A stretch of DNA of 64,000 nucleotides from Vandiemenella viatica (Eukaryota; Arthropoda; Insecta; Orthoptera; Morabidae), in NCBI GenBank assembly GCA_031002005.1, contig JARYHS010009186.1:186398437-186462436 (forward strand), given 5' to 3'. Positions within the stretch are counted from its first letter, which is position 1. Each line of letters begins with the position of its first letter. This document shows positions 1 to 13,110 of this stretch, in pieces. Below the pieces are notes generated by a model. The model was not told where the DNA came from. It was given only the letters and a program-made list of their open reading frames with translations, and searched no databases. Both the position numbers and the translations under genes were made by a program.

Positions 1-3000
1 CTCCGAAGGGTTCGCATAAAAGGTGCAGCATGACTTAAAATGAGTCGTGAAAACAGGTATACCAGTTATATATATGTGTCAAAAGTTTTTAACTGACCAC
101 TTTAAGGGCTCAAAAATATCTGCTGATGCCAATAAACAAAAGGAAATGCTTAATGTGATTGCTGATATATAGAATAAACTTCTTGTTGGATAGTTTGAAA
201 TAATTATGCAAGTCTATTAAAGCATTCTAACAAACTTAAAGCTAGGCTACACGTATAACGTCTCAACTTCATGTGTAATCGCTTTTACAAACAAACAAAA
301 TTTGCAACTGTAAAACATGTTCAGTGTTCTAAAGCAGGTAAAACAGTATTGTGCATCATCTAAAACATCAGTCATGGTCTAAATGAATTGCTTTATGTGT
401 CAAAAGTATGGAAGATATCTCCAACACCATAATGAACCTATTTTTAGAATAATTTTTAATGTTATTTTACCAGATTTTAAAATAGAATTTGGATTTAATC
501 AAACAAATACTAATTACAAATAAAGAAAAAAAATTGCTTTCCAGTAACACCTTAGATTATTTTCAAATATAATCTTAAGATGATATAGTTACATAAAATC
601 TTGATTACTACTCAAATCAAGTAAGTTAAAATCTTTCATCTGATCCTCTTTATAGTGACTGAGTACATAATCAGCTAAGATGATGTTTCCAAAGGAAAAG
701 ATAAAAATATATTCCATAGATACGGAATACTAGATGAGTGTACCTCCTACAACAAAGTTTATCGAGGAAAAATATATTTGTATATGTGTCTACATAGCAT
801 ATTTTGTATGTTGCATCAGTATCTATCAGTGTTTGAAGCCTACAACAACCAGTTTCACATCTTTTTATCACAATGTGCTTCTTTTATTTACCGTTATTTA
901 TGAGTAAACCTTTAGAAACCATTAGTATTAATTAATAAGATGAAAGAAACCTGCTGTTATGTCAAAAACTTGTAGATGTATTTACTTCCAGGTTAATATC
1001 TTAAATTATAGATACACAACATAAATAAATATGATACAAAAGATGAATAAATAATACCGCTATACAGCTAGACCTCAAAGCTAATGAGACATTTTATTAA
1101 GAATCAGTTATAAGAATTACGTTCCTCTGAACATTCCGAAGAACCAAGAAGTTAATATACTGTTACGTTTTCCCGAAGTAGTGGTAACAGTTGTAAGACA
1201 AGTGGAGAAGAAGTCAATCCATCGAGAAAAAGCTTCGCCCTCTGTTTACGACCGATAAAACGAACGCCACGATGACTGCGGATACGCAAGATGGCAAAAA
1301 GCTTTCCCGACCTATTGAACTCTCCTTTCAGAAAGGGATTACCAGAAAAAAGTGGATTCTAATATAATGTAATCGTTTTCTCGACAAATTTCCAAATTTT
1401 GGAGGTCTTTCAGGAATCAATGCAATTCTTTCCCCAGTATCTTCAGACACCATCAATAACACACGAAGCAACAGCAAAAAATAGGAATTGTTCTGAAAAT
1501 TTTACATTAAAAAATTAATGTTATTAATTATTAAATGTGTTGTAGATAAGATGTTGTGAAGAATAAGAAACAGAAAATTAATATAACACTGGACTTAAAA
1601 TATTTGTATTGCATTCTGAATTTCAAACGAAAATTCAAGCAGGATCACAATTGTACATAAGTCTGAAATAAAGTAAATGTTCCATACCAACAAGAGACAT
1701 CAATGACGAAATAGGATATTTTTTAAAATGTTTTTCGTAGACCATCAGTTTCCACCGTTCGTCCGTATACACTTTCCCCCTATTTTAGTGGAACAATTAA
1801 GATTTCTATACTTGAAAAATAGGTACTGGTATGTGGTATTTTTAGGGCGAATACTTGTTTCCATCTCCCTACTCTAAGGAAACTGTACGAAAGATCAGAC
1901 TCTCGATATCTGTTATTAACTATTGTTTCGCTCAAAAATTTGTTCAGTGATTTGCCAGACGGTCCTTTCAATGAAACTACTGAATTAGGCTGATATAAAA
2001 AATATTTATAGAATTTCTGTCAGTATTTAAAGGATTTTTCAATCACTTTTCATCTAATTTTGCATGATTTAGTAATTAATCCGGAGCCTGTAGTTAGTTG
2101 CATACTTGAACGTTATAGATTCAACGAGCCAATTTCAATGGCGGTTACTAGGTTTAAATTTTTGTTTAAATTAGTAATTTCATGACGAGATATTAAAATC
2201 ACCTTAACAATCAACTACACACTAATGATATTCTTTTAGCCCTGTTAGGGTATATCAGAGATTTTTTGAATCATTGAGTTTATTATTCAATGTTAAGTTC
2301 GGTACTGGTTTTGCTCCAACAATCCATACTATGCTCACATTCTCTGTGTCGGTGGAAAAATGTCCCTTATCACATGTCTCCTCATAACTGAGACTAATCT
2401 AAGCACCCGAACCGTTAATTAGTGGTAGACAGTCCAAAAATGGTATTGTAATTTAATTCTGACCAGGCACGTTGCTATTAATTTCTATTGTTATTGATCT
2501 GAAGTTGAGAAAGTTAATACAATGCCTAGAATAGTTTAAATAATGTAAATTAAGTGCAACTTTTAATGAACAACTGTGCAAATAATTAATCTCCTTTTTT
2601 TTTTTACTAAAAACGTTTGGCAATTTTTACAACTCTAAGAAGTGTCGATGACCCGGGAATTAAATTTAGTATACATTGTATTAACTGACTTTTTAACTTA
2701 GTTGCCAAACTTCCACCAAACAATAGTAAATGAACTACTGATCAAGCTGCTATTTTAGAACTTTTTCTATTTATTCTTGAGATAAGAACTGCTTGTAGTA
2801 TACACATTGAGTTCTTAGTGCTTGCCATCGATTACATTTAAGCCTATTAGTGGTTCTGTGATATTTTTCAAAACATTGGCAAGCGTCCCCATATACAGGA
2901 GCATTTCAAAGGAAAAGTTGAGAAAATTGACGAAAGCAGAAAGTAAATTATTTAATTATTAGAATTCTTTAAATTAATAGAATATTTCGTTACATATAGT

Positions 3001-4570
3001 ACCGTATTCATGTTGTTCAGAATTTATAAAATATTCAATCTACCTGGTGATTAAGAAAAAATATGTAATGTTAATAAAATGTAATTGAGATTAATCCACC
3101 AGGGTTTTAATATATCATAATGTAAATCCGAAAACTGCAGACTCATGAAAACCTTAGTATCGTTAATCTATCGCGTTAGGCAGTCACCAAAATACAAGAT
3201 TTCCTCCCCGTCATGCTTCTTTTGGATATATACTTTTGCGTCATCTACTCACAAATGACCTCTAACATTAATATAATTAAGTTTTTTTATCTTGTTTAAT
3301 AGTCTTTTCCAACACATCAACGAGTACATTTTGAGATCTTATTACCTTTGATTTATATTATGTAACTGATTTAACTTCTATTTTTTTTCTTAGTGTAATA
3401 GTGTGTTTCAGTTTACTCAGTTAACAGTGAGTATGAATTGAATCACTTTTAAATACCTTATGTATTAATCAATCTTATACCTCTCAGCTTTTAAGTCACA
3501 TATTTTTAATTACGACAATTTGTAGTAACTCTCATTGGGATATAATACTTCGCTCTAGTTTCATTTTACTACATGAAGTCTATCAATTCACTTTCTTCAT
3601 GATTTGTCTTTTTCATACCTCTTCCTTGACTGTTCTTAGCATTTTCCATATTTCATAGCTAATCCTTGCTACTGGTCGTTCTCCGCTCTATTACTTGTCG
3701 CTCGGTTCTTCTCCTTAAATAAAATCTGATATTATTTATCTTTGCATCATTTTCAGGTTATTACAATACATACATCACCAACATCGGAGTTTTTTCCTCT
3801 GCTGTCGAGTTTGTTTGTAATAATGTGATACTTGGGCAAATTTGAACACAAGTTGCAAGAAATTAGCAGTGAAATTTTATTACAACAGCAGAAGAAAATT
3901 AATTCTCAATACGCTGAGTGGCCAATGTTAATATATTTCATTACTATTATTGTCAGTGTAGCAATATATTGCTCTGTAAAACTTTATGTTCGTCAATGAA
4001 ATAATCCGAATAGCTGAGAGATATTTTTCCCCCCTTTCTGGGTTGGAGAGGTTCATCGTGCGTATTTTCCGAACCCAGCTGTTGTTAGAGGCGGTAAGCC
4101 TGATTAAGAACCTTATTAATTCCAGGAAAAATCAGCGTTCGGTTCAAAACGTCTCTTTCGTCATTTAGAGCCGATAAATAGAATATAATTAAATACAAAA
4201 ACAAACAATTCAACAATGAAACTAGAATTCTGCGAACAACTCAGAACACAGAAATAAACATAAGCTTTAAAATCCAATGTAAAAATATTATCATTATTTC
4301 ATATGATGAAACACATTTGCAGCATCTCATTAAGTGGATAGAATGAGCAGAGGTTAGATTTTCGCAGCGTATTTTCTATAGATTGTAACCAATAACGCTA
4401 GCGAAATAGAGTAGATGTTGTTCTTAATATGACAGACGTACTAACTGTATTTTCCAATAATCACAAAGTAATTTGAAAATTAATGAATTTACCAACAACT
4501 GCAACATCGTGCACGCACATGAAGTGAATATCTATGTATAATATAAAATTTCACACTTTTTTCAGGCTTT
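1..4570. other. Long AT-rich non-coding stretch
   Basis: I find no gene, RNA or recognisable element here. Stop codons are dense in all frames, and the short open frames (about 60 codons) show no recognisable composition. A pyrimidine-rich patch near 3580-3730 and a few TAAT-type sites near 2050-2100 are the only visible irregularities. Intron or intergenic DNA is the simplest reading. Confidence 0.6.
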
Positions 4571-4820
4571 ACCGAGCGTGGTGGGTGAGCGGTAAAGCTC
4601 TGGCCTCGCAATCGGGAGGACGTGAAGTTGGATCCCCATTCGGCCATCCAGATAAGGAATTTTCATGGCTTCCCAAATCACTCCAGGAGATTGCCAGGAT
4701 GATTCCTTCAAGAGGCCATGGCCGAAATCGTTCTCATTCCTTGTCTCCCATTTTTTCCGCCTCTAATGACCTCAACGTCTAAGAGGCGTAGAGCCAGACG
4801 CAAAAAAAAAAAAAAAAAAA
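4571..4820 (+). repeat. tRNA-derived SINE, family SINE-1, near full length
   Basis: The copy starts with ACCGAGCGTGGTGGGTGAGC, which carries a pol III A-box-like TGGGTGAGCGG. It continues through a decayed B-box region (about 4628-4640), a tRNA-unrelated body with 'CCAAATCACTCCAGG', 'GCCAGGATGATTCC' and 'CCTCTAATGACC', and ends in an A-run of about 20. The same order recurs at 5.6, 14.6, 16.3, 37.3, 56.4, 56.6 and 62.8 kb, so this is a family. The long uninterrupted A-tail suggests a fairly recent insertion or tail slippage. Target duplications are not clear. The short reading frames across it are SINE translations, not genes. Confidence 0.85.
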
Positions 4821-5572
4821 AATCATTCGCAGGCACCATTTTGGAAAATCGCACTTATGTTTTTATGGTTTGGCGCAATGTGTTTTTTGCTGATGATGTC
4901 AACCTGAACACTTCGTTAGGACTCCTTCAAGTTAACGATTCTGCTTCGTACACTGGATGGACAAGTCATTAAGTGTACAAGTATGTAACCTAAGCTCAAA
5001 GCAAATTATAAGAATTACATTCATGTATCGGACACAAACACCCATTACAGCATTTCGCATTGGTGTGATGCTATAATCATGTCATCGGAGGCAGAAACAT
5101 GTAGCTAGTATAGTGAGGTATAAATATTTTTAAAATTATATTACAGAAACTGTAATCGTTTCTGTCAACTCATTATTTAATATTATTAAGATACTGTCAA
5201 CCTATCCACGAACAAATAGGATAACCCCTGTATATTTTCAACCATTTCAGTAATTAGAGAATCTGCTGTAGTCTCTATGCACGTGATAAGTGCAGGAGAA
5301 AGTAGAGAGTCTCTTCACGTTTTACCTGTTGAAAAATAATGTTTGTCTGTCAGACTCCAACTGAGAGCCAGGAAGCAAAAGTTGGTCCATTCTGTTTTAA
5401 CCTGCTCACGGTAGAAGCAATAAAGTATGCACCTGCATGAAACTCTCTCCCATGCAGTTGGGAAAATTATTCCTGCTAGTTTTACTAAATCTGGTAGTTG
5501 TGCTGACGATATCGAGCCACCCACATACTGGCTTTCTGGTAGCGCGACTGGCGCATAATTCATATAGTATTT
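4821..5572. other. Non-coding stretch between SINE-1 copies
   Basis: No gene or repeat that I recognise. The apparent 151-codon minus-strand frame starting in the next SINE runs into this stretch and has no recognisable domain. Confidence 0.5.
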
Positions 5573-5793
5573 TTTCTTTCGGGCCTTAGTCTCGTCGATG
5601 TCGAGATCATTATAGGCGGAGAGGAGTTGGGGCAAGGAACGGGAAGGAATTCGGCCACAACTTTCTTGAGAAACCACCCCGGAAGTTTCGAGGAATGATT
5701 TCGAGAAATCATTGAAAACCGAAATCTGGATCGATGGGCGGGAATTTAAACGAATGCTATACCAAAGCAATACGGCTCACCGACCAGGTTCGG
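5573..5793 (-). repeat. SINE-1 copy, minus strand, diverged
   Basis: Read on the minus strand it starts at about 5793 with a decayed ACCGA... head and GGTGAGCCG, then runs through the family body. On the plus strand the body appears as 'GGGGCAAGGAACGGGAAGG', 'TCGGCCA' and 'AAATCTGGAT', in reversed order relative to the plus-strand copies. It ends in a pyrimidine run (5570-5580) equivalent to the A-tail. The B-box is damaged (AATTTAAAC in place of the usual GGTTCGAA complement). Confidence 0.75.
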
Positions 5794-7139
5794 TATAAAT
5801 TATAATACCTTAATAATATACCTAATTATTAGGGCAATGGTAGAGTAATATCAGAGTAGAGTAATTAACATGAATATAGACTCTGCTGTTTGCGTAGATA
5901 GTAGGCAATACTCACTGTTAAATATCCTTAATTAGCGTTTGTCCGTTGCCCCACTGGCGTTTTCCACGTAATTATTGTTTAATTTCCATATGATTATTTT
6001 TTAGATAAATTTACTATAGTTAAATTTAATAATCATCGTCTTAAATTGTTGGAAAATCATCCATTATTCTATACTTATTTGGGACCAAAGCTGAAGTGTA
6101 CAACGTCTGTACAAAATTTATTAACTATAAACATATTACAGAAAACATTTGATCACTACAGATACCTCAAGAATAGACGAGAAGCGTCCAAAACACACAA
6201 AAAATAAAACAGCAACTGGATTGGTGTTTTTATTATATAATAACGTTTGGTTTTAACAAGCTACTGCAGAAGAAATGGCCTACAATAATTACGTATTATA
6301 ATAAAAAAAACTGAACGAAAAATACAGCGAAGAATTAAATTTACCAAAGTAAATGAATCAACGCCAAAAACTAATAAAAAAAAAAATCTTAGAACATACA
6401 AAGCGATCATTCCGGTAAATAATGAGCGACCTTTGTTAGTTTTTAGTTTGTACGACAATATTGGGGCCACCTTCCACAGAGATATTGCAGAAATTATACT
6501 TAATGTGTCTTTCTATTATATAGAATCTTGCTCGTTGCCTCTTTAAGTCACAATTATACTAAAAAAAAAATCATGGACGTAGGTATATAGAACTACTCAC
6601 ACAATTCAGACGAGGTGCTGAGATATTTTGCACCTTGATCGATTAGCATGATAGTCTGTGGCTTTATGTAACTGAACGTCACGTGCGGGGCTTCTTTCTG
6701 GCTGTAACAGTTTGGTTGCCCTACGTCTGCAGAATTAAGCGCATTACAGGCGACCTAACGAGATCAGGGTGGGTCTACATGTCGGAAGAGCACGATCCTC
6801 AACTACAATGCGCTACACTCACAGGACCTCAACAAACACTACAGCTACTACACTCCCGGTCAGAAGTAAGGGTAAATACTCTTAAAACAATAAAAACGAA
6901 ATATTAACGCAAGCACGTAATAATTCTGAAAGAAAATGAAACCGGAAAGTGGTGTACGCGTTCAAGGAGAAACAATGTGTACCCTGTGAATCGCTGATCA
7001 CATTGTTCTGTTAACAAGAGTATTGAAGATAATGAGAAACTGCTTAATAGCATGAATAAAATACTTGCGTGAGAATCAAAACTAAATCACGAAAAAAATC
7101 ATGAAATCTAACACAAATGAGAGCAATAACAGTACATAA
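5794..7139. other. Non-coding stretch
   Basis: No gene found. A mildly GC-richer patch near 6600-6900 contains an E-box CACGTG near 6680, but nothing ties it to a gene. Confidence 0.45.
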
Positions 7140-7700
7140 ATTATGAAAACAGAAAAATATGGAATAGAAGACGTAAGTGAATTCTGTTATTTGGAAAGTA
7201 AAATTAAAAATTACGGCAGCACAAGAATGATACTAATGAAGAGAACCTTTTACTACGGACTCAGAAAGATGTTTCTAAAACTGTATGCAGCACTTTGTGG
7301 AAGTGAAGGCTAGACTGTAGAACATCGGAAAAAAATGAAAATTTAAGTAACTTAAATGTAGTGTTATGGAAGGATGTTGAACATTAAGTGGACAGATAAA
7401 TTACGAAGTGTACGTGTTTTGTAATTGATGAGTTATGAAAGAGGTTTGTGGAAGAGTCGCAAAGAGAGAAGGGGTGGGATGGTGAGTCAAATTTGAAGAC
7501 ACGCGGGATTGATTATTTTGTTAGTATGGGGATCAGCCGAAGGAACTAACTGTAGAGGAAGGCAGAGATTGGAATAAACGAAGCAGGTAACTGAAAATGA
7601 AGGTTGTATTGTATATTTGGAGATAACGAGATTAGCTAAAGAAAGGAAGAAATGGAGTATAGAATCGAACAAGTCGATAGGTTGAGGATAGGAAAAAAAA
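7140..7700 (+). pseudogene. LINE reverse-transcriptase C-terminal relic
   Basis: Frame-by-frame reading gives a series of blocks that match the usual order at the C-terminal end of insect non-LTR retrotransposon proteins. A 'DVSEFCYLESKI' block (compare the family's VEEFxYLGSxI) starts near 7170. It is followed by a 'LYAALCGSEG' block (compare the ...LYGSExW region after the RT palm) near 7280-7310, and an 'IKWTDKLRS' block near 7385-7405. Several stop codons and frameshifts separate them, so the copy is dead. The match rests on block order seen by eye, not on an alignment. The clade (Jockey/RTE-like) cannot be fixed. The weak open frames on the minus strand over this span are shadows. Confidence 0.6.
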
Positions 7701-7962
7701 TACCACACAACCACTTATCGTTTCTTTCTCTTTTGACGTCCTAAGGAATTTATCATTTTATTGTTTTGAATTATATAATTTATATTTCTTATTAAAAACT
7801 TCCACGCAGTACGAGGATTCTAAGTTTTTTTTATAAGTATGACACATGGCACACACAGTCGGCAACTAATGGAAAAGTATACCGAAATTATATCGAAACA
7901 TTTTCGTAAAGTCATAAAAAAATAAAATCAAGCCATTACTTCTGGCCCTGAGTTACACCTAA

Positions 7963-8348
7963 GGGACCGTGCACAAACTACGTGGCTCGGTCCACGGTGG
8001 GGGGGAGGGGTTGGCTAGAAGGCTACGCTGAGCTACGTGGGGGGAGGGGGGGTTTCGAGCCAGCCCACGTAGCTTTCCTTTCATAACATTTTTCACAGTA
8101 AAATGAGGAACAGAACTCACAACAGCATGTGAATATTTATTTCCCTTAGTTAATTATCTCCGTATGTAATTTACAATAGTCTTACAAGAGAAAATAGTAC
8201 AAAATGTCTTCTGGAATCAAAAGGGAAAAAAGCTACGTGCTACGTGGGGGGGAGGGGAGGTAGAGGCAAAAGCCACGTAGGGCTACATGGGGGGAAGGAG
8301 GGGTTCACAGGAGGCCAAAATGGAGCTACGTGGTTTATGCATGCTCCC
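7963..8348 (+). mobile_element. PIF/Harbinger-like MITE, copy 1 (386 bp)
   Basis: The element starts GGGACCGTGCACAAACTACG and ends with the near-complement of that sequence (TTTATGCATGCTCCC), giving imperfect terminal inverted repeats of about 24 bp. It is flanked by TAA on both sides (7960-7962 and 8349-8351). Three-base target duplications and GGG ends are features of the PIF/Harbinger superfamily, so that assignment is an inference. There is no coding capacity. The interior has G-runs next to repeated CTACGTGG motifs and an AT-rich core around 8130-8225 shared with the copies at 19.5, 22.7 and 52.7 kb. Confidence 0.8.
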
Positions 8349-11300
8349 TAAATGGAATGTGGACTTATTTATTTATTTGTGGCAAAGTCATCAGTGTTAG
8401 TGCTTATGTATTCATTCGTGTCCCAGTATATAGGTGGTAAAAGGATCGGCCATTGATGTCAACGTTGTCCTGGGTGCGCCCAATGGCTGTGGAATGTGGA
8501 TATAGGATTGGATACAGACGTAGGGTGGCCAATTCCTTTCCTCCGTGATCCAGTTCATTAGTGTATCTAGATGACTGATGTGAAATATATGTTGCATCGT
8601 TCTACTTTAATGAAGGTAGGAGGGCGAAATTCGGAGTCATCCCATTTTTGGATGAGACGAAGTGCGCCACCCAGTTTGAAATCCCACCCGATAGACAAAT
8701 CATCACCTAATGAATTAAAATTATTTTTATTATTTACACACAGGTATGACTTAATAAAATGAGACAACTGTTCTACATGCGTACAAGTCAGTGTAAGATC
8801 CTTATAGTTCTGAGATGAATTCTGCTCCTCTCATCAGGGCAGGTGTTAATTTCACTTGTAATCACAGATTGGTAATACAAGACTGATGATGAATTTTAAA
8901 ACACATTTCATGAGATTTGATAAATTTTACTGTTTTTGAACAAGCCGGAGCCAGAAAAAGAAAGAAACGCACATTTTTCCCTCTTGATTCTTAAGCCGAC
9001 AAGCTCGCGGATTATTCTTGAATCCCATTCAAAAGATAAATTGTCCTGAGAATCGCTCGAGTGGAAACTTTTCACGCTGAAGTAACAAGAGATATAGAAG
9101 TTACGAAAGTTTCTTTAGCGAACCCTCCACCAGCATCCCAATAAAAATACAGCGAGCTTCTTGCAAGCGCAGAAATAAAATTATAAAAAAGCGAAAACTA
9201 GTTATCTACAGGTTTTCAGAAATTTTAGGGTAAATGCCAGTAGGATGCTAAAATACACTGCAAATTAATAAAGTGAGATTTAAGGTTGATCGTAAAAGTT
9301 GTGCGGAGAAGCGGAGGTACAACAGGAACAAGCTTAATTACGTAACGTTGGCTGCCTGTTACTTACATCATAAGAATATAGTAAGGATTCAGCTTTCAAA
9401 CTGAGGCCCTGAAATATTTATTATAAAAAATCCGTAACAAATGCTTCACCTGATCCTTTAAATATGGTCGCATTAATATATGTCACCGCAGACGGAGATG
9501 ACTTAAATAAAAAAAATATATCCAAAATAAAAGCAATTTAAAAAAGTGCCAAAAATTTGGTGAAGGCTTTCAGTCTTTAATGGTTTTAATTATTATTTAT
9601 TTAAAAAATAACAAGTACAATTATCTTTCATTAAAGGTAGAATTTTATAGGGAGTAAATAAAAAAAAGTTTCAGAATTACACAATATACTTCTATGTGTT
9701 CGCTTTCAAATAGTTAGAGACAATTTCTGATTGTGAGAAAACCACACTTATCTCTAAGTGGGACCAAACACTTACAGCGCATTTTATTCAATTTTTCCTT
9801 AGTTTATATTTCGTGACCACTGATATTGTTGGAACACATTCTACACGAACCATAAAGTAGATACCGTCCTGTACCTCGTATCCTAATGCCGTTTTGACCT
9901 CTAGGCCTTCAAAACCTCCAGTCATTAAAATGTTAACAGTAATCAATAACAGATAAATAATCTGATAATTTCTTACCACGAAATCTGCTACGTGTCAAAC
10001 ACCAAAGTTAGTTTCTTATGCCATTCACATACAACTAAACTTCATTCTTGACGAAAAGATATGATTCAATCCGACTTGAGCAAAGCTGTAAGGCCGTAAA
10101 ATGGTAATAACTTCCTGATAGCGTAATAACAGGGAAAAAAAATATAGAGCGAAATTAAAAGACAGTTTAGTCTAATTTGAGAAACGTTTGGACTGTTTCT
10201 TGGCTTTACATAAACGAACAGAGCACCAGAAGCTGTTCTCTCACATTGAGTCATTTCACATTGACGTCAGCTATCACATGAGAGACGGGATGAGTCACGT
10301 TATGTGAAGGGAGGGTGTGGCCAAACTGCTGAATTGATATACTGCGCTCTTATTTCCCTCCAAGCGATAGTGTCCTCGTGATGCGTGAGACGGTGGTGAC
10401 GGATGGATTCTTCCCGGCATGCAACAGCTGGCAATAAAACAAGCATACGAAACAATACCCAGCTCTCCTGGAAAAACCTCATTTAACATTCAGTGAAAAA
10501 TTAATATTGGTCAATATCTGAGGCGTGTTAAAATTAAATAGTAAATGGCTGATCAGTAAAGATTTCGGTTTTCCATGTTTGCCGAAATATGTCTGAGCTT
10601 TCGCCGAGATGGTTCATTGAGATAATCAGTCAATAATCCTATCTCGTCTCTAATCACACTGATGTAAACGAGGTGTAAGGCCCTACTTAAATAAATAGAG
10701 GAAACTGAAAGGAAAGGGTGATTATGAAGACTGAGATAAAATAATGGAAAATAAAATATAAAACAAACACTCCAGAATAAAATAGCGATTTTTATCTAGC
10801 TGACTCAATGATCAACTCAGCCTTTACACACAGGAAAGCACCTGCATAACAGAAGTTTACTGTAGACGCAGCTCAGCGGGTAATACTGGACTCATGGATA
10901 GCACTCACGTTTGCAAGGAAACATATCGGCGCGTTATTTTGCAACGTGTTATTTAAAATAAGAGTCTTGGTTGGTAGGTGTGAATAGTACACGATTTTAA
11001 CAGTGTTACTAATCCTTATCGAAGTATATTTGGAGGAGTCAGTGAAAATACTAGAGGCTAAGTTGAGTACGAGGTGACATCGGTAAAGTACCATTATGAA
11101 GGCTGTTCTTCTCATCTTATAAGAAAGTCGGCGCGGTACCTTTATCAGTGCAGGAGAACGATAGCTATAATTTCATATAGAAGACAGAACTGTGGAAATG
11201 TGTTCTTACAACACAATTATTGCTTATTCGCCACCTCTTAAAAAGTGACCAGCAAAAACGAGGAAAATTTGAGTTGCTAACCAAATAGTTCAAGGATCTT

Positions 11301-11419
11301 TTAAACTGTGATGGACGATCACGACTTTTACACTTTACAAAACTGCTACAAGAGAATACACGTACAAAACCAACACTTTGAAAGCAGGCATTAATCAATC
11401 TATTATACAAGAAAGTACA
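8349..11419. other. Non-coding stretch, nothing recognised
   Basis: No gene, RNA or element that I can support. The short open frames on either strand have no recognisable domains and overlap one another in several frames. Confidence 0.45.
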
Positions 11420-12560
11420 GATACTAACAATTCCAGACGCATTTCTTTACAACCAGTCCCATACAAAAGAGCTTTCAGAGAAGATAAAAGACGAAGCAGA
11501 ACACCCAACTGGCAAATGTCAATCAGAGATGTTGAAAAATTTATTATGTGTAGAACAAATATTCAATCTGGAAACTATCCTAAGAATTAGAATAACACGT
11601 AAGTTCAGCACAAACGTCACATTTGTTAAATTCAAAAAGCGTATGATACTACAGATACATTAATATTGTTTTTAAAGTTGAAAGAAATAGGGATAGATGA
11701 GAACGCCAGGGAATCGTTTGAACAGACTCTCACAGACATAACATCAAACGTTAAGTTTTTCAGTAATATTTCAGAACCATCGAAAATTAATACCACATGT
11801 CCGACAAGATGACGGAGTCTCACCGATCCATTTAAGTTTGTAACTATGTAAGATCATAAGAGAGCAGGAGAAAATACAACCGAAGAAGAAAATGAAAGGA
11901 ATCCACTAGTCACAAGGAAGAGAAAGATTTGATATTGAAAGATTTGATTTTGATGACGACGTTGGAATAATTTTCACAAAATGAAACAAATGCTAAAAGA
12001 ATGACAGGAACTTCACATAAAATTGTAGCTAAAAAACAGTATAAAAATGTCATACGATCAAGCTAAATACATTGCTAGTAGACACAATAAAGAAAAATAC
12101 TTAGAAATACATCAGCAAAAGAACGAATTGGTTGATAATTTTAAATACTGGATAGATCTTAAAGACTAGATAATGCAACAAGCAAAGAGAGATTCAGGAA
12201 GATGGAAGTGGATCGTAAATATCACTCAAAATTAATACAGCAAAAACTTAATATCACTCCCGGCAGAATCAGACACTGTAAGACTAATCAAACCGGTGTC
12301 GCTATATTCATCAGAATTCATGACACTGAATAAAGAGGGCAACGGGCAGAGCTGGAAAGAAAGGAAAGTTCTTAGGAAACTTTTATAGCAACAAAAGTAC
12401 AAAGATAACGTTTGGAAGAATATAAAAATGAATATTAATACAAGAACACAGCGAAAATCATGGTCCCAACAAGAAAAATAAAATTTTATGGCGACATGTG
12501 CAGAACTGACAGTTGCAGGTTGACTAAGAACATATTCAATTTCATTTCTAAATTAAAAAA
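11420..12560 (+). pseudogene. Degenerate LINE reverse transcriptase (RTE-like)
   Basis: The longest retroelement relic in the window. Near 11630-11660 the plus strand encodes a 'KAYDTTD' block, equivalent to the F-x-K-A-Y-D palm motif that carries the first catalytic aspartate of reverse transcriptases. Then come 'LKEIGIDENARESFEQTLTD' (11678-11738) and 'VKFFSNISEP' (11750-11780), where intact relatives have VKFxGxxSEPF followed by a GVRQGDxLSP motif that is destroyed here by a stop. Further on, 'NELVDNFKYW' (about 12124-12155), 'RLIKPVSLYSSEFMTLNKE' (about 12280-12340) and 'ERKVLRKL' (about 12360) follow the normal order of the C-terminal region. Many stops and frame changes make it inactive. 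I saw no endonuclease domain upstream. Confidence 0.7.
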
Positions 12561-12879
12561 TAAGAAGGGATGGCTAAAAGACACAAGAAGGTATGTGGAA
12601 CGACTAAACATCACGGAATAAATGCTTAATAACAAAGAAGACTCTGTCTGACGTTGAAAAATTGCCGATACTCCAACGAAAACTACAACCCAACAAACTG
12701 ATGTCAGGTCAGGGTGGCCATCAGCATAAGGACGTTCTGAGAAGAGAATAAAAAAAGGGCTATAGTCTTAAGTTCCGGGCGGTCTCTAAATGACCTTCAA
12801 AATAAAAATACATAATGAAAGAGTTAATGTTGTAGTCCTTGTATCCAGTATTCTCACCCTCCTAAATTTCACCGAGTGA

Positions 12880-13110
12880 TGTTCTCGTAGAAAATCGTCT
12901 AGCTGCGAGTGCCTAGGCTGTTGTGCAGCCTTGAATCGGGCCCAAATGTCAAAGTGCCTGAGGGGCAGCGACCTACCAGCGACTCGGGCCGGTGTTCGTT
13001 CTACTTTCGGTCACCATCGGCGCGCCCATCCGGTCCGCTTCGTTATCAGAGTCGCTGCCGATCACGCTACCAAGAGCCAGGACTAAAATAAAAGCTAACT
13101 CTTCCGGCGT
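12880..13110. other. GC-rich island, function unknown
   Basis: This stretch is clearly GC-richer than its surroundings and contains several CpGs. A 60-codon plus-strand frame is open but has no domain and poor complexity. It could be a conserved non-coding element, an untranslated exon or a diverged repeat; I cannot choose among them. Confidence 0.3.
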
